From Chrysomallon squamiferum (Eukaryota; Mollusca; Gastropoda; Neomphalida; Peltospiridae): 64,000 nt of DNA. Shown in pieces: positions 1 to 32,159 of the stretch. The stretch spans positions 30,755,154 to 30,819,153 of the forward strand of contig CM022679.1 of NCBI GenBank assembly GCA_012295275.1, in the 5' to 3' direction. The first letter of the stretch is position 1; every line of letters starts with the position of its first letter. The position numbers were made by a program, and so were the translations under genes. The notes under the pieces were generated by a model. The model was not told where the DNA came from and ran no database searches. It worked only from the letters and a program-made list of their open reading frames with translations.

Positions 1-100
1 ATGTTGCAGTCGACCGAAAGATATAAAAAAAAAAATAGAAGAAAGAAAGACGGAAATACGTTTGGACAGTTATTTTGTCATGGAAAATGATCGTGGATAT

Positions 101-135
<35 letters not shown>

Positions 136-562
136 TTCATGTTGAACTGATTTCAGATATAATTGTTGTTGGTCGTTTGGAAAATGGCATCTCAAAGTTC
201 GAAAAGTTGAAGAGTACACAAGGGAGATAACTCTCGAAAGCCTTTCCGATTTCTGTGGAATTAAAAGGAATAAGTTGTGTAGTGAAATCAGATTAAATGG
301 CTTACCTCAGAATTCGCGACAAAATTAAAAATTATGCATTCTTAAAGCGGAAATAACAAAAATTCTGACAGAAGAATTATTATATTTACGACTTTGATTT
401 GAAGTGCAGGCGCTTCAGTACATTGATTCTAAAAATATCATAATAATATTTACTGCACGACTGACTGGTATTCATGCACCGTTGTATTTCGTCTTATTCC
501 ACTTTCACTTTCAATGCGTTTTCTTTTCTTTCTATTTTTCTTTGTCGTTGTTTCTTTGTTTA

Positions 563-614
<52 letters not shown>

Positions 615-1692
615 GATCTTTTCTTTTTTCTTTTTTAAAAATAATTTAATGTTTATTTAAATTTTTTATGGACCTATTGCAATTACTTTATTACTTTTAT
701 CTGTTTTACACGATTACCCTGTTTTAATCTATGAAATGGGAATTAATATTTATAGAAATATTCCAGATACAAATGTAAAAATGTAGGCGATATTAATGAA
801 AAGGTATTTATGATCAAACTACAAAAGTAAATTAAGATTTGTCACTACAAAAGTAAATTCATTAATACCTGCCTTCTTTGATCTGGAAATTTGAATAATT
901 TTAAATTATTTCTCTATATTTTGTATTTAAATGGACATCAGACGATATTTTTAATAATAATAATAATAATAGCAGCAGCAGCAGCAACAACAAGAAAATC
1001 CATAAATTGAAAAAGGTTTACATAGAGAATTCCAGTATAAATGTAAATATAACATTTATAAACGTCATTTTGTGCCAAGGGATAACTAACTACCTATTAA
1101 TTAAATCCACTAAAAAAATATATAATATACATTGCTAAGTTGTTGTTTTTTTACAGTATTTCTGAATGTAAATTACAAATAAAAAGTTACTGGTACGAAA
1201 CTAAATTATTTAATACTTTTTTTGTGGTTTTTTCTGACTCAATTCTGTTACATTTCGTGAGTTTCTGTAATTGCATAGGTTAAACTAATGCAGTTGAGTT
1301 TGGATTTATGAAAGTTTGCAGATAAATCTGAACTAAATCAGATTAACTCGTCTGAAAGTATGAAAAACAGTCTACATGTAAGATATAATTATGAGATGTC
1401 TGACACCGTAACCATGGTAATATGTTTCTTTCCAAATACGAGTCGACATCAACTTCCACACAAAAAATATATTCAGGTTTATTTTTAAAAGATAATAATT
1501 TTTAAGCTGGTACAAGCATGTTCTGTGATACTATAATACGTGTTCTACTATGTGTATGACGTCGACAACGCTGACTTATGCGGAAAATGTTGAGCATTGG
1601 CTTTATCTTCGCACGCTGAACATTTTTGATTGAACGAGATCATTTATTGCTTTAACATGCTTCGGAAATCGAGACCATGTGTTAGAAATTTC

Positions 1693-1703
1693 AAAATGGC
1701 GGC
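1693..1703 (+). promoter_or_regulatory. YY1-type site AAAATGGCGGC
   Basis: Exact match to the vertebrate YY1 consensus AANATGGCGGC. It overlaps an ATG whose frame stops after six codons, followed by an AAAG|GTAATT donor-like site at about 1730. A non-coding first exon is possible but unsupported. Confidence 0.25.
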
Positions 1704-2449
1704 TTTTAACGCTTAGCAGCTAAAATAAAGGTAATTTTAAACAAGTAAAATTATTTATCCTTAACTTAGAGCACTATCATTATTTCAATTGTTTTATTTG
1801 TTTACTTACATGCTTATTAATCTGTTCTTATATATTGGTATACTGCATGCTTCTTTGTGGTGATTATCACGGTGTGCAATGCTGTTCTTTTGTCTTTATT
1901 TTTTTTAATTAATTAATTTTATTTTTTATTATTATTAATATTATTATTTTTACTCGTGTCAATTTTTCATAACTGTACAATTATATTGTATTTAATAACT
2001 AAAAATTTCTTAAAATACAAATTATAATTACCATAATAAACCACTCAATTGTATATTATTTTAAAAAAAATACAACATGCACTCTCTGTTCGATGAAGAT
2101 TTCTAAATGATTATCGCGGAAGAACAAAAGAAGGTAATCTCCGATTAAATTATACGCTAATCTTTCGTGATACCGAGAGGAACTGATCCCCAGCAAGTAT
2201 CACATTTCAGGCGGTTGCACCATGAAATAAAATTTAGAATTTGGCATAAGTTTTCTTCTGTAGTCTCGATACTAAACAAAAATAACTGTTGAAAACTAAA
2301 TATATAATGTGTTCTAATAAAAAAAATGAATATACAGTTCGTCCCGAAATACGTTGTATAATGATCATGATGATTATGATTGTAATAGTTTTCTGACGTA
2401 ATCAACTCTGCACGCGGTTACGTCGTTAGACTGAAAAAGTGACGCATAA

Positions 2450-2457
2450 TGACGTCA
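2450..2457. promoter_or_regulatory. Perfect CRE palindrome TGACGTCA
   Basis: Full CREB/ATF consensus with nearby CpG (CACGCGGTTACGTCG), about 9.8 kb beyond the CHT1 stop. No gene start is recognised beside it. Confidence 0.3.
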
Positions 2458-3003
2458 TGATATTGTTCTATCATCGGTTTGAAATAGAACAATCAAGGCA
2501 TTACTGTTGCTACTTTCAAATTATGGATCGTAGTGACGTGATTGTATTGTGGTTCTGAAGTAACTGATTTCTTTCCAAGATTTGAATAAGACATTGCTGT
2601 TGCTACTTTCGGTAACAAATAGTAAGTCCCATATTATAAAACAAAAGCAGTCTTTATTCATATAATTAAGAACTGAAATAAATGAATAAATAAATAAATA
2701 AATAAAATATTTATGTGTATGTGTTTTCCCCGATTTTACAAATTTCAGAGATTTTTGAAACATGAGGAATGTAATGCCTCAAATTCAGATTGTTCTTTTA
2801 TGTAAATTATATTTTTCTCACAGTAATTACACATGTCATGCTATTACTGTTTATTATATGTGTCGCATTTTGTAACATATTTAACTTTTAAAGAGTACCT
2901 CTTGTAGTAACAATAAAGATAATAATTTTCAAAAATCTCGTTTGGTGTAGATGAAAAGCCAATAATAAATAAATTTTATTTGTTTCAATTTCACTTTTTT
3001 TTT

Positions 3004-3043
<40 letters not shown>

Positions 3044-5496
3044 CATTGTTTTTAAAAGATCTGTAAATAATGTCTAGAAAACCAATAATATACTGCATTG
3101 CCATAATATGGTCTTACTTTATTGTTACTAAAGTTTGGGTGTATCTTCACCAAGATTTATTTAATGTATTTAGGTTATAAATTTTCACCAGCACAGGTGC
3201 TCTTTAAGTATAATTTTTTTGCTCTTGCTACTGAAAATATAAGTTTATTGTTGCTACTAAAAGTAATGTTTTGATTGTGATTGTGTTTTCAGGTGGAAAT
3301 ATTTCTTATAGGCACAAACAGCTGAGAGCTTTAAAATACATATTTTCCTATACTCGTCAAAATAATTTAGGGAACAAGTTATTCGGCTTAAGAGATTCTA
3401 ACCTGATGAAATTACAGATTAAATATTGGAAAAAAAAAAAAAAAAAAAAAAAAAACTAAAATGTATAGCATTTTTACAAACTAGTATACTGACTAAAAGT
3501 CTGTCATATGTCTCTAATATATTAAGCAAACGTTCATTCTGTTAGTATTGAAAATTTAGAAATCATTTGCTATTTGCCCAAGATCCAAATATACCATATG
3601 GTATAACCTGTATTATATTACATACTGTATATCTAACATTGATACTAGCTGCCAGAGTTATTGCATGTCAAACAGAGCTGTGGGTGATAAACTGAATTAT
3701 ATTTAGGCCTCAGGAAGTTAAGTACAATGACAAACACTTTGCACGTTACAAATTTCAAAAATATTGTTCCTTAAATTGTTTTGAAGAGTATACATTATAT
3801 TCATTACAGTACCTGTTGTTATTCTGTATTATAGATATTAATGTTTTCGAAGTTACCTCTTGTAAATTGAGTTTTCTTGTTACTCGTTAGTAATAGTCTC
3901 TGGTTTCTGTTGTTAATGTTTTTTAAAGGTATTTCTTGTTAGAGCAGTTGTTACTGATAGTAGAGTATGTTTGTTTGTTTAAGTATTGTATTTTCATATG
4001 AACTAAATTAGCTACATTTGTTGCATCATATTGTTAATATCCTCCATTTTCAATGTGATTTATAATCTCTTTTTTTTTTTTCCTTCTTTTTTTCTGTGTT
4101 TTTTTACCTGTGATAAAGCCGGTGTTGTGACGTTTTTAAAGATTTACCGGCTGCGTTAATATCACGTGATGTTTGGGTTATCACGTGACTGGGTTGTATG
4201 AATGTTTTCGAAAAAATGTGATATGTAAGATTATATTATGCAAAAATGAAAAAACAAAAAATAACAAGAAAGAAAAAAAATTAAATATCTCATTTTAAAA
4301 ATAAAAAGAGGTCATGTTCCTTCAAACAAAAATACATAAATTTATAATTGACAACATAGTCCCTTTTCGGTATGTGACTCGGCAAAACCCGTGCGCTTTA
4401 ACGAAGTTTGCGGAAATACCCGAAGCATAATGTTTTCTTTTGTGATACATTACAAACTAGTGAGTTTATTTTCATACGTCTTACATACTCACTCATACGT
4501 AATTATTATCCATTATGTCACAATATAGTCATTATTTCTATAATTAATAGCATATTTTTGTCTTCTGTAGTTTCACATCGATGTTTATTTTCCGGACATT
4601 GTATAAGATTTTGTTGTTTTTTCGGCCAGAAGGGATTGTCAGCATGAAATGTAATTACTAATAATGACGTAAGATACTTTTTTTTCTCAAGTTTAAACAT
4701 ATGAATCCTTCGGTTTGGAAACAAAACGAAGATACTGCAGAAATGGGCTGCAGTTATTTCTACGGTAATTTAACTGCTATCATTTAAGGTATTATTTATA
4801 TTCCACTGGCCAAATTTCCGTTTGTTTCAGAATTTTTAAATTTTTTAATTTTTTTTTTTTTTTTTTTTTGTCATGAGTGACTAAACACGAAAGAGATGAC
4901 AAAAATGATTTTATGAAAGCATATATTTTGAAACTAATATCGTCAAAAATGTTCATCAAAAATCTTATAATTATTATTTTTATTATTATTAATTTTCTAT
5001 TTCTATGATTATTATTATTTTTCTAAAAATAATAATTGTTTTTTTTTTTTTTTTTTTTTTTTTATAATGTCGACATGCATAATTTCTTTTTTAATTCACA
5101 CCATAAATGAATATAAATCAAAATGTGGGTGGGGAAGTGTTTAAAAGGTTAAAAAGGAAGCCGGATTCATTGGCCAAAAAAAAATAAAAATGTTTGAATT
5201 AAAATAATTCATGAAGAGTGTACGAAGGTAGCTGGAAAAAAACACATTTGATTTACTGTCAATATCAGATTGTAGTGCCTTCAACATGTAATTATCAAAC
5301 AATTCTTTTTGTTCCCATAAAGAAAATACGTTTTCAGCAATACACTTACTTATTCTTTGTCCTGTACGTATTTTACCGATTGTTTTACTTTCATATTTTA
5401 TTTTTCTATATTTATCTATTAATTATTTCAAATTATTATTTCTTTGTTTTATTAATTTGTATTATTATTTTTTACATGTTTATCTTTCCATGTACT

Positions 5497-5602
<106 letters not shown>

Positions 5603-6364
5603 ATATATCTTTTACTTTCTCTCTGTCTTCTGGTTTGAATCTGTCAATTTTTTCTCATTTCTTGTATATTTTATCTTCTGTTTATTACCTCATCCAAACG
5701 TTTTTTATTTCTTTCTTTTTAATATTTTTCTTTCTTTCTGTTGTTATTTTATAAAGTATTAAGTAATGTAAACTTGACATGACGTTGTTTGTGATTTCAA
5801 TAACAATAAACATTCACAAACAACAAAGTTTTTGAAAGTTTCAGTAATAAATAAACTTCTTTATGCATACTGTGTGTTTCAGTTCTCTTTTGTCAGTTGT
5901 TTGATTAATTAAACAATTATGAGCGAAATAATAATGATGAGAGAAAAGTGGAAAACGACAATGAACCTGTGACTGAATAAATGAATGAATGAATGAATGA
6001 GCGAATGAATGAATGAATAAATGAATGAATGAATTAACTATACGTTCCCGTGACAAGTACTGCTTCAGCCAGTGCAGTTTACATTTTACACAGAAAATCA
6101 AATATAGATAAAAACAAATCAAAATCAATACACCAGCTGATTCAAAAAATAAAAATAAATTAAATTAAATTAAATTTAAAAAAACGAAAGCAAAAAAGAA
6201 ATTATAATAATAATAATTACTAACTAATTAACTAACTAACTAACTAATTAACTAACTAACTAACTAAATAAATAAACTATTGATACTGAATGTGTGAATA
6301 GAAATTATGCTATTAAATAATACTACTGTCAATACTGACATATAACTGCAACAGCTATTGCTCT

Positions 6365-6545
6365 TACGACTGTTAATTCTATCACACTTATTACTACTGC
6401 TGCTACTACTACTACTCTTTCTACTGCTAATGTTGCTGCTGCTACTATTTCTACTACTACTTCCATTACTACTACCACTACTACTGCTAATACTACTACT
6501 GCTACTATTATTACTATTACTATTATTATTTATTTATTCGTTCAT
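6365..6545 (+). repeat. Imperfect ACT/GCT/TTA trinucleotide block
   Basis: Triplet repeat that gives a poly-Leu frame; not a gene. Confidence 0.85.
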
Positions 6546-7406
6546 TCATTCATCTGTTAATACTTTATAAGTGTCTTTGATTTAAAAGAAAAATTCAAAT
6601 CACTGAATACCGTACTTGGTAAAATTAATTTTAATTCGTGGTACTGATGTATATAAATATATAAATATCAGTATCATGAATTTAAAAAAATATATACACT
6701 TTTTAACAATTTCTGCAAATGCATCATGACAAGGGAAATAAGTTTGGAAAAATTATTTCATGGCAAAATTCTAATTTATTAGCTCCCTTGAATAAGCTAA
6801 ACGTCTTCAAAGAAGAAAATTGTATTTGTTTTGTTAAAATTTTAATGTCTACATTTTATGTTATAAAAAAGTAAATAAATAATTTAACTATATTATGCAT
6901 ATATTAAAATTTATGATTTATTTGTCTTAAATAAAAAAATCTAATTAATTACAACAATAAAAAGCAATAGAAAGAACTTTGCGATATTAGTACAGCAAAA
7001 TTAATTTTATTTTATTTATTTATTTTTTTTTATTTTTTTTTTTTTTTTTTGTAAATGCGAGGACTGATATCTTTCAAAGCAAGTGGTAAAACAAAAAAAA
7101 TGTTTCTACTGAAATTTCAAAATCTGAAATTTTCAATTTTTGGCGTTTACGATTTTCAAATCAAACTTGATATTTTACTCTGTGTAATAACTGATATTAA
7201 ATAGTGATCAGCTGTAGTGTATATGTTTTTTATTTAATATTTCCAAATATATTGTCCTTTTATTTGTCATAATGGTGGAATGTATTTAATCGTTAAACAA
7301 AATAACTTTTATTTCAAAATACTTTTTCCTTTTATGAATTAATACAGTCTGGATCTTTTTCAGATTATTAATATATTATCAATTTGTTGGTTGTTGTTTT
7401 TTTTGT

Positions 7407-7454
<48 letters not shown>

Positions 7455-7714
7455 TAGATATGTTTGTATTCATTCGTTCGTTCAATAATGAAAGCATGAT
7501 TAATTTAATAGACATTTTTTAGTTCAGTCAAAATGACACAATATCTCATATTGTCAAAAGTTGTCTCTATTTTATAATTATGTGAAGTAAACCATTTACT
7601 TGTCAGTCAGTTACAATTATTATAAAGTGTTGCTAAATACTGATTTTTTATTATTAAAAACAAACACGTATTTAGGTTATAATATCTTTATTGCTAAAAT
7701 TGTTTTCTAATAAC

Positions 7715-8100
7715 CTTTATTTGCTATCCACCCAAGAAATTTGATAAATGTTGATATCTTTAGGTAATATAATGATACGATGTTTGTAACTAATATGATG
7801 AATGTTGATATCCACAAGTAACATGATGATGATATTTGACGACTGCCGGCTTTTGTGGAGTAGTGATACAGAGTGGATATGTTTTTGTTTTTTTTGTTGA
7901 TGTTGTTTTAATTTCATGACTGTTGAGATCTGGTCACTACCTGATAAAGATTGATATTTGAACAAGTAATGCTATTCTGTTGATATCTATAAATAATTTG
8001 ATGAATATTGATATTTCTAAGAAACATGGCTTGATGAATATCTGTAAGTAATCTGATGAATACTGATACACAAGTCGAGGGAAATACAGACATTTTCAGT
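7715..8100 (+). repeat. Degenerate TGATGAATGTTGATATC minisatellite
   Basis: About ten diverged copies of TGATGAATATTGATATCTNT followed by AAGTAA, spacing about 30-40 bp. The minus-strand ORFs here (IHQISYKHQ-type repeats) are translations of this array. Confidence 0.65.
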
Positions 8101-8883
8101 TGCAAACATCAAACGTCTTAAAATGAGATTTAAATAAACAAAAAAATATTAAAGTTCTAGAATATGTGTCGTATTTGATCCAATACTAAACATAAGGGAT
8201 AAGGAGAAAAATAAATATGACAAACGTGTTCCGGAACAGGATAACCAGTGGGATGTCGCGCAATGTAGTTTTGAATTACAGTCTATTAATACAGAGAAAA
8301 CAGTTTTGCGAAAAGACCTAATTCTTTGATACGAAATCTGAAATTATTCTGGAAGTTTTAATCCGATTTTGATAATTCAAAAAATATTTTGATCTGTCGA
8401 ATGTGGTTATCTTATTCCGCCACACAAACGTAAAATAAATTATATGTTTCTAAATAATTTTGGAAAATCATAATGACTGTCTTATTTAATTTGAACTCGT
8501 CATAACCTATATTATTTCTTTCATTTATGATAACAGATATATATATATAATTATGTCATATAGCCTGTCACATATCACATTACGTCATATCACATGACAT
8601 GTTATATATCATATATATCATATATGTCAAATAATCTAATTTTGTTACAGAATAACGTTATGAAATAAAGTAAACTGAAAACAAAACAATTAAGACACTT
8701 CTGTTTTTCACAGATAGAAATTAGAAGTTCTGATTAGTCTCCAAATGATGACTTCGTTTATTATATTATAAATTATATTTTGATATTATGATGTTCTTAT
8801 AATTATACGATGAAATACATAAAGTATAATCACCCAAATAAAACTAATAAACTATTTACTGTGAATAGAAAAAAAATAAAAAA

Positions 8884-8920
<37 letters not shown>

Positions 8921-9369
8921 GATAATGATAATATAATTTTATGCTCGTTTTCGTATTGTGAATTTTTAAGTAAAATACTTTTTTTTCTACTTCTTCTTTC
9001 ATTGTTCTTCTGACATTTGTATCTTTCTTCTTATTATTTGTATTTTTTTTTCTGTAAAATGAATATTTTCCAGTTTTTCTCTTTTTAAAAATCACTGTAA
9101 GAATCGATAATTTCAGAATAACGAAAATTAGATGAAATTAGATAACTGAAAGACTATAAATTAATCATAATCAAAAAAAAAAAAAAAAAAAATGGAAATT
9201 TCTAATATTTATAGAAATTGTTATTGATTCTAAAATACGATAAAGAGGACAGATACTTGACTAGTAAACATATTTATCACAGTTCACATTCTAAAAATAT
9301 CACTATTGTAATTCCGAATTATATAATCATACTATTATAATATTATATATATTATAATATAGATATATG

Positions 9370-9800
9370 ATTCATTTTCACGCTAAATACATTTTACGTC
9401 AAAATATTTTTTACACTACTGAGATCTCACATAAAAACATTTTCACATTTTCGCACAACATTTTGAAAGTAAAACATCTTTCACACATCCTCACAGACCA
9501 TTATTACCACTTAAACATTTTCAAATTATATAACAATATTTTCATGTTTTATTTTCACACCTAAAATACTTTAGTACTAAACCGGCTAAGCTATAACATT
9601 TTCGTATTACTATTTTTCAATCTGAAATATTTCCAGTCTACAATAGATTCACAATACTGTTTTATAATAAACATTTCCACGTTATTATTTCCATTCTAAA
9701 AACACACTGCCACACTTTTATTATGTGCTAAAACATTTCCACATTTCTATTTATTTCTTAACCATTACTATTCCACATTAAATGATTTCCACACATCAAG
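9370..9800 (+). repeat. Degenerate AAACATTTTCACA minisatellite
   Basis: The phrase AAACATTTTCACATTT recurs in altered spacing (20-60 bp) through the stretch. Old and highly diverged. Confidence 0.55.
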
Positions 9801-11012
9801 TTAACTAACCATTACTGTAACGTATTGACTGTGTAATAATTACATCACTATCTGATGCTAAATATAACTTCTTTGTATACACATATTTTTACGTACATAC
9901 TCATATCAGTATTATTCGCAATTAATTGATATGGAATGAACTGCTAAAATAAATGTCACGCATCCAACATCAGTAAATATCGTCCATTTGAATACATCCA
10001 TTATCTAGTATTTTTATACCATCTCATGTAGTTCATGTAGTTAATAGAACTGCTGCTAAATTATATTGCCAGCAGAAGACTATTTGTAAGGGCGGGTCCA
10101 CAAACCTCACCCCCCACACACATGCGTGGTACGCCCATACTGCTCGACAAGGGTGAATATTGGTATTTTTATATTCAAATATTTGATTTAGCAAACTATA
10201 TTAGTAAATTAATTTAAAATATTGAATAAAATGTATATCAAAACTAATTTAGTTAAAATATATGCATGCTAAGTATTCTTATACTGAAATGCATGTTAAT
10301 AATTATCATTCAAATGAAAAAAAAAAAAAATCATTATAGTATGAAACCTGGATAATAATATCCGTAAATATATATGGTGTTCTAAAATTTTATAATTATT
10401 CATAATTTATTTTATTTTTTTTTTTTTTAAATTAAACAATTATAACAATTTTTTATATTTCTAATCTAGACACTTTTGTTTAGATTGATTCAGTAAGCAG
10501 CCTAGTTAAAATAATTTAATTAATATGTTCCAGCTTCAGAAAACGATTTTAATATATTTTAATATATACAAGATATAAGTTATAAATCTTAAAAATTATA
10601 CCGTATTATTAAGCTACAAACGTTCTTCTAAAATAGCACAAGTATATCATAATTAAACGTAAATTAAATAATATATTTATAAATGGTTGCAGTGGCAAAT
10701 TAATGCATGTACTTATCAACTATTAAATGAATAAAATTAGGACAGTATCAAATATCTTTGGTTTCATGAAATATATATATATGTGTGTGTATAAACAAAA
10801 TGTTAATCAATAATGATATCTGTTATTAATAAACAATTTATCAAGGCTAGTAAATGATAATTTATAGTAACCATGTAACCATCAGAACTTTGTAACCAAT
10901 ATCGATGTACGGCATTTTAAGTAAATGACTAGTTAAAAGGGTTTGATGGCTTTGTGACCTTTTCTATAGGACAATAAATACTTAGTTGTAATTAGAACAG
11001 ATATCTTCAAAA

Positions 11013-11055
<43 letters not shown>

Positions 11056-11069
11056 GTAGATAGATAGAT

Positions 11070-12180
11070 GTTGCAATAATACCATCTCACATTTAAATAA
11101 GATAACATCTTAGTTGTTTATATCTCACATTTAGCTATAGCTTCTCACTTTTGACTATACCGTTTTACTGTAGACTATGACTCATTGATGCGGAGATGTC
11201 ATCTCACAAGTGGCTATTGTTTGACATCTCACTGTTGCCTGTGGTACTTTATCTCACAGCGAATGTGAGATGTCATCTCACAACTGGCTTTTAAATCATC
11301 TCACAACTGCCTATAAACCTGATATCTCACAGTTGCCAATGATATGTTATTTTGACTACGAATGTCATCAAATTTTTCAAATCACACATCACCATTATAT
11401 TTTAGTTGCTTTGGTATATAACTCTGTTAATTTGGCATAATATATCTACACACATCGCATAATACACAATACACATTATAAGTTATTAACATTATATATA
11501 TAATTTATATGTATATTATATGATTTGACAGACGATATAATATTTTGCTATCTTACAGTCAGTATAGTTATTTGTTTCACAACAATTTCGATAAATATAT
11601 ATGATAAAATCACCCAGTATCTTACAAGACTGGTGTGATATAGTTTTCTATTTCACTGCATATAAATCAGTTTTTCTCTAAGTATTTAATATTGTGTTAC
11701 AGATTTTGCAGTGCATAATCAGTGTATGTAGAATATGTAGAATATGTCATGCTATGTGTAACAATGTATATAATCCAACCTTTTTCTATTCACTAAAATC
11801 TGGTGATGGGTTAATCAGACATCTCTCATGTGATAATTAAGACTTATGGAATAATTATCCTCTATAAATGTAGGATTTCTCCCAGTGAAAACAATATAAT
11901 GTCCAGCTAAATAGAGCATCCCATTTCACAGTGGAAATGGACTACAAAATAATGTATATCATAATGTTATCCAACACTGAATGCAATTTTTATCTCACAG
12001 TATAAATATCATTATATCTGATAATGCATATACGATCTCTGCATCCGATTGCTAATACCATTCTTTATTCCACAGTGAATGGAATTCTGTATTTCACAGT
12101 GAACACAACTCTGCACCTTTCAGAAAACATAGCATCATTTCACAGCCAAAAAATATACACGTAACCTCCTGTTGACCTAT
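11070..12180 (+). repeat. Degenerate CTCACA/TTTCACAGTGAA minisatellite downstream of CHT1
   Basis: From 11070 to 11340, ATCTCACAACTGGCTAT-like units of 25-40 bp recur. From 11640 to 12170 the phrase changes to ATTTCACAGTGAATGGAATT-like units. The array runs up to the transporter's 3' UTR. Confidence 0.65.
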
Positions 12181-12244
12181 CTCACTGTATCTCCCGCCTA
12201 ATCCTTTCACAATCCTCTCGCAATCCTCTCCCAATCCCCTTTTT
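12035..12244 (-). other. CHT1 3' UTR with possible poly(A) signal
   Basis: On the minus strand an AATAAA lies at 12069-12064, about 175 bases past the stop. It would give a 3' UTR near 200 nt. In such AT-rich DNA this hexamer is common, so this is only a candidate. The region overlaps the degenerate CACAGTGAA-type repeats described separately. Confidence 0.3.
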
Positions 12245-29062
<16,818 letters not shown>

Positions 29063-29130
29063 CTTGCTGTCAGTTCAGGTCCTGTTCTAGAGGGTGGTGG
29101 GTGGGTGCAGTCTGGGTGAACCACCTCTTT
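29063..29130 (-). other. CHT1 5' UTR part of exon, with upstream splice acceptor
   Basis: On the minus strand a long pyrimidine-rich run followed by TTTTCAG|AAAGAGG lies 68 bases upstream of the start codon (AG complement at 29131-29132). This is a strong acceptor. It implies that the 5' UTR continues in one or more non-coding exons at higher coordinates, as in vertebrate SLC5A7, where the first exon is non-coding. The transcription start is therefore not here. The acceptor is seen; the upstream exon is inferred. Confidence 0.7.
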
Positions 29131-29393
29131 CTGAAAACCAAGAAAAAAAGATTTTTAATGTTGATGCAGACAGGAAAAGTGATGATAACATTAAAGAAAC
29201 TGGTCATGGTGGTGTTTGAATGAGAGACTGTTACTGCCCACAGATCAGATTGTAACAGGTTTTTGATTATATTTAAAATAAGGTGCTTCAGTATTCTATA
29301 TTTGTATTTTATTTTCTTTTTCTTTTTATTCTTTTCTTTTATTTTTTTTTTTTTTTTTTTTTATTTATTTATTTATTTATTATTATTTTTTAT

Positions 29394-29450
<57 letters not shown>

Positions 29451-30059
29451 TTGCATAGAAAATAAATTTGATAAAAAGACTGATAAAAAGGACTATTTTA
29501 TAATTATTTAGTGCCTCACATGCAAGACTAAATGTTTTGACCAATTTTATGGAACCCATACCCAATTTTTTTTAATACAAAATTTAAATAATAATAAAAT
29601 GTAAAGAAAAAAAAAATAATCTGTTCAAATAAAGGTTCACAATGTTAGAATAGTTTTCAAAAATATTAAGGTGACAGATATAACCTTTTTATTTATACTA
29701 ATTTAAAACTAATATCATCATCAAGGTCAAGGTCACATTCTTACTGTTCTCTGTAATAATCTTTGATGCATGACTGGCTGTGTATTTATAAACTTGTAAT
29801 GTGGAAGTTGTAAGAATCATTACATTGATTAGTCATGGTGAAACTCGGTACAGAGGAGAATGAAAAAACAAAGAAGTGGTAAATGTAAATAGTCGTTATG
29901 TCTAAAACTATTGAACACAGAATGAAAAGAGCAGAAAGAATTGATTTCCATAGCAAAACAGAAATCTTTTAACCTCCTCTTCTTATATTTCTTCTGGTTT
30001 CTTTAAGTTTATAAAACTGAATTTTATTTTAGAATACTTAAACTTTATATTTTAAATAT

Positions 30060-30270
30060 TACATGATCTTGCATTTGAATATCATTAATCATATGTTTGA
30101 ATGTTACTAATCTTGTATTCAGATATCATTAACCATGTTTCAACATTACTAATTTTTTACTCGGTTATCACTAATAATTCTTGAATATTATTAATTTTAT
30201 ATTTCAATATCATTAATCTTGTTTGAATATTACTAATTGTATGTTTGAATATCAGTAATCATACATATTA
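30060..30270 (+). repeat. Degenerate 18/37-bp minisatellite
   Basis: Alternating TTGAATATCATTAATC and TTTGAATATTACTAATC phrases, about a dozen diverged units. Confidence 0.65.
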
Positions 30271-32159
30271 ATCTGAATAAGTGCCATTTAAAGTAATGTT
30301 CCCAAGAGGATGAATTTTGACCAAACAAACATTTCTTTAAAATTGATAGTGCCTGCAAACAAATCAGTTATGTCATTAAGGCTTTATTATCACCATCTTA
30401 GAAGGCACTTCCACAGTTCAGGCAAGTAATAATATGTATACAGTCTACTAGATATTTATTTTTATAATACTAGGTGAAATTAAAATCTTTATGTATTAAA
30501 TTATCTGAATATAATTTGAAAATGAATGAAAGATTTAAATTATTCAGCTGTTGGTTTTTTCCTCCTAAAAACTACTAGGATTATATCTAGAAAACATAAA
30601 ACTTTTTGTTTCATATAAATTCAAAACAAAAAAGTAATAATAATGGTGTAAAATAGTCATTCAGATTCATCCAGAAAATAATATAAAAAATTGTAAATCA
30701 GCAAAGGGAAAAAAAGAGAGAAACAAAAATAATTATTTAAATAAACCTTTAACAGTTTTTTGAAATAGTCACTGCATTAAAAGATGTGTGTCAATTCTGG
30801 AAAAAACACAACATCTATCTTCATTTTTTAAATCTGATATTAGTATTAATAGTATCATCATTATCACAAACATAATTTTATCAACATTTTATTTTATTTA
30901 TTTATATATTATAATCTTACATCATATAGGAAAGAATCTGTACTTCAAAGACATCCCATTAATTGGTTATATTAATGTAACCATAAACACTTATTAACAG
31001 ACAAATCAATCAGCAGCTGAAACCCACATTCTAAGAAAGTACAAGCAGCTATTCCTCAATCCAGATACATTAATATCTAACAATGTTAATGTGGTAGTGT
31101 GTTAAAGACTAATCTGAAAAGATGTTGGAGGCATCACTTCTTTCCATTTATTTTAATTTGCTTTGCTTTCTTTTCTTTTTTTCTTTTCTTTTAGTTTATT
31201 ATATTTTTACATGCAATTAAATGATCAACTAATTTTAATAAATATATTTTTTACTAAATAAATCTATTTTGTGAGATTTCATCTTCACAGAAATAATGAA
31301 AACAATATACATTTTTTTCTTTTATAGAAGTTTAAAATTAGCCCACTTTCCCAGGAAGGATGGATGAGCAGATGGCATGATGGGAAGGTCCAAGTTGCTT
31401 TGTTTGAAACTGCACAATTGTGTCAGTAGTTGGCAGCACAGATTAAATGATTAACTGTTTATGATCAATTGATTCTATTTTACCACTTGGAAGGTCACAC
31501 AACAAAAAAAAGTTACATATTTTGTTCATTATCAGCAATGAGTACTTTCCTCCCATAAAATCAGCAGCACAGAAGTAATGTGAAAGAACGGGCTAATGTG
31601 AAAAAAAGGAGAATATTTATGGAGGGTAATTATGTATTGAATTTGTGTAGTCACATGGATGGTTAGATAAACAGATGAACACAAACAGCTGCAACAAACC
31701 TTTTTCTGAATTACTTATATTAATGTTTACAAATGTTTTCTTATTTTTCTTTTCTTTTTTCTTCTTTTTCTTTCTTTTATTTTTTGTCTTCTTATTATTT
31801 TTTAAACTGAAACAGCTACAGTAAAATTAATAAACATTTGGATGAATGAATATACTGCCACAGATAAAAAAATAAAAAAAATAAAAATATTTTATTTTAC
31901 TCATCCTGAATTGAGAGGAAATGAACCAAAATCTTCAAAATGAAATTTTGTACTTTGGTAAAACACCCCCCTATTTACTCCTAATATTAGAACTCTAAAG
32001 ATAACATTAATATACAACCTTGCCTCAAATAAATTAATCAGAATTAATACTAAAATACATGCTGGGGTATGTTGTACAGGTTTTAGCTATGAGCTTAACA
32101 AAGAGAATCACATCTGAAAAACAACGAAAGAATTAATTTCCTTCACAGCCATAATTGTT

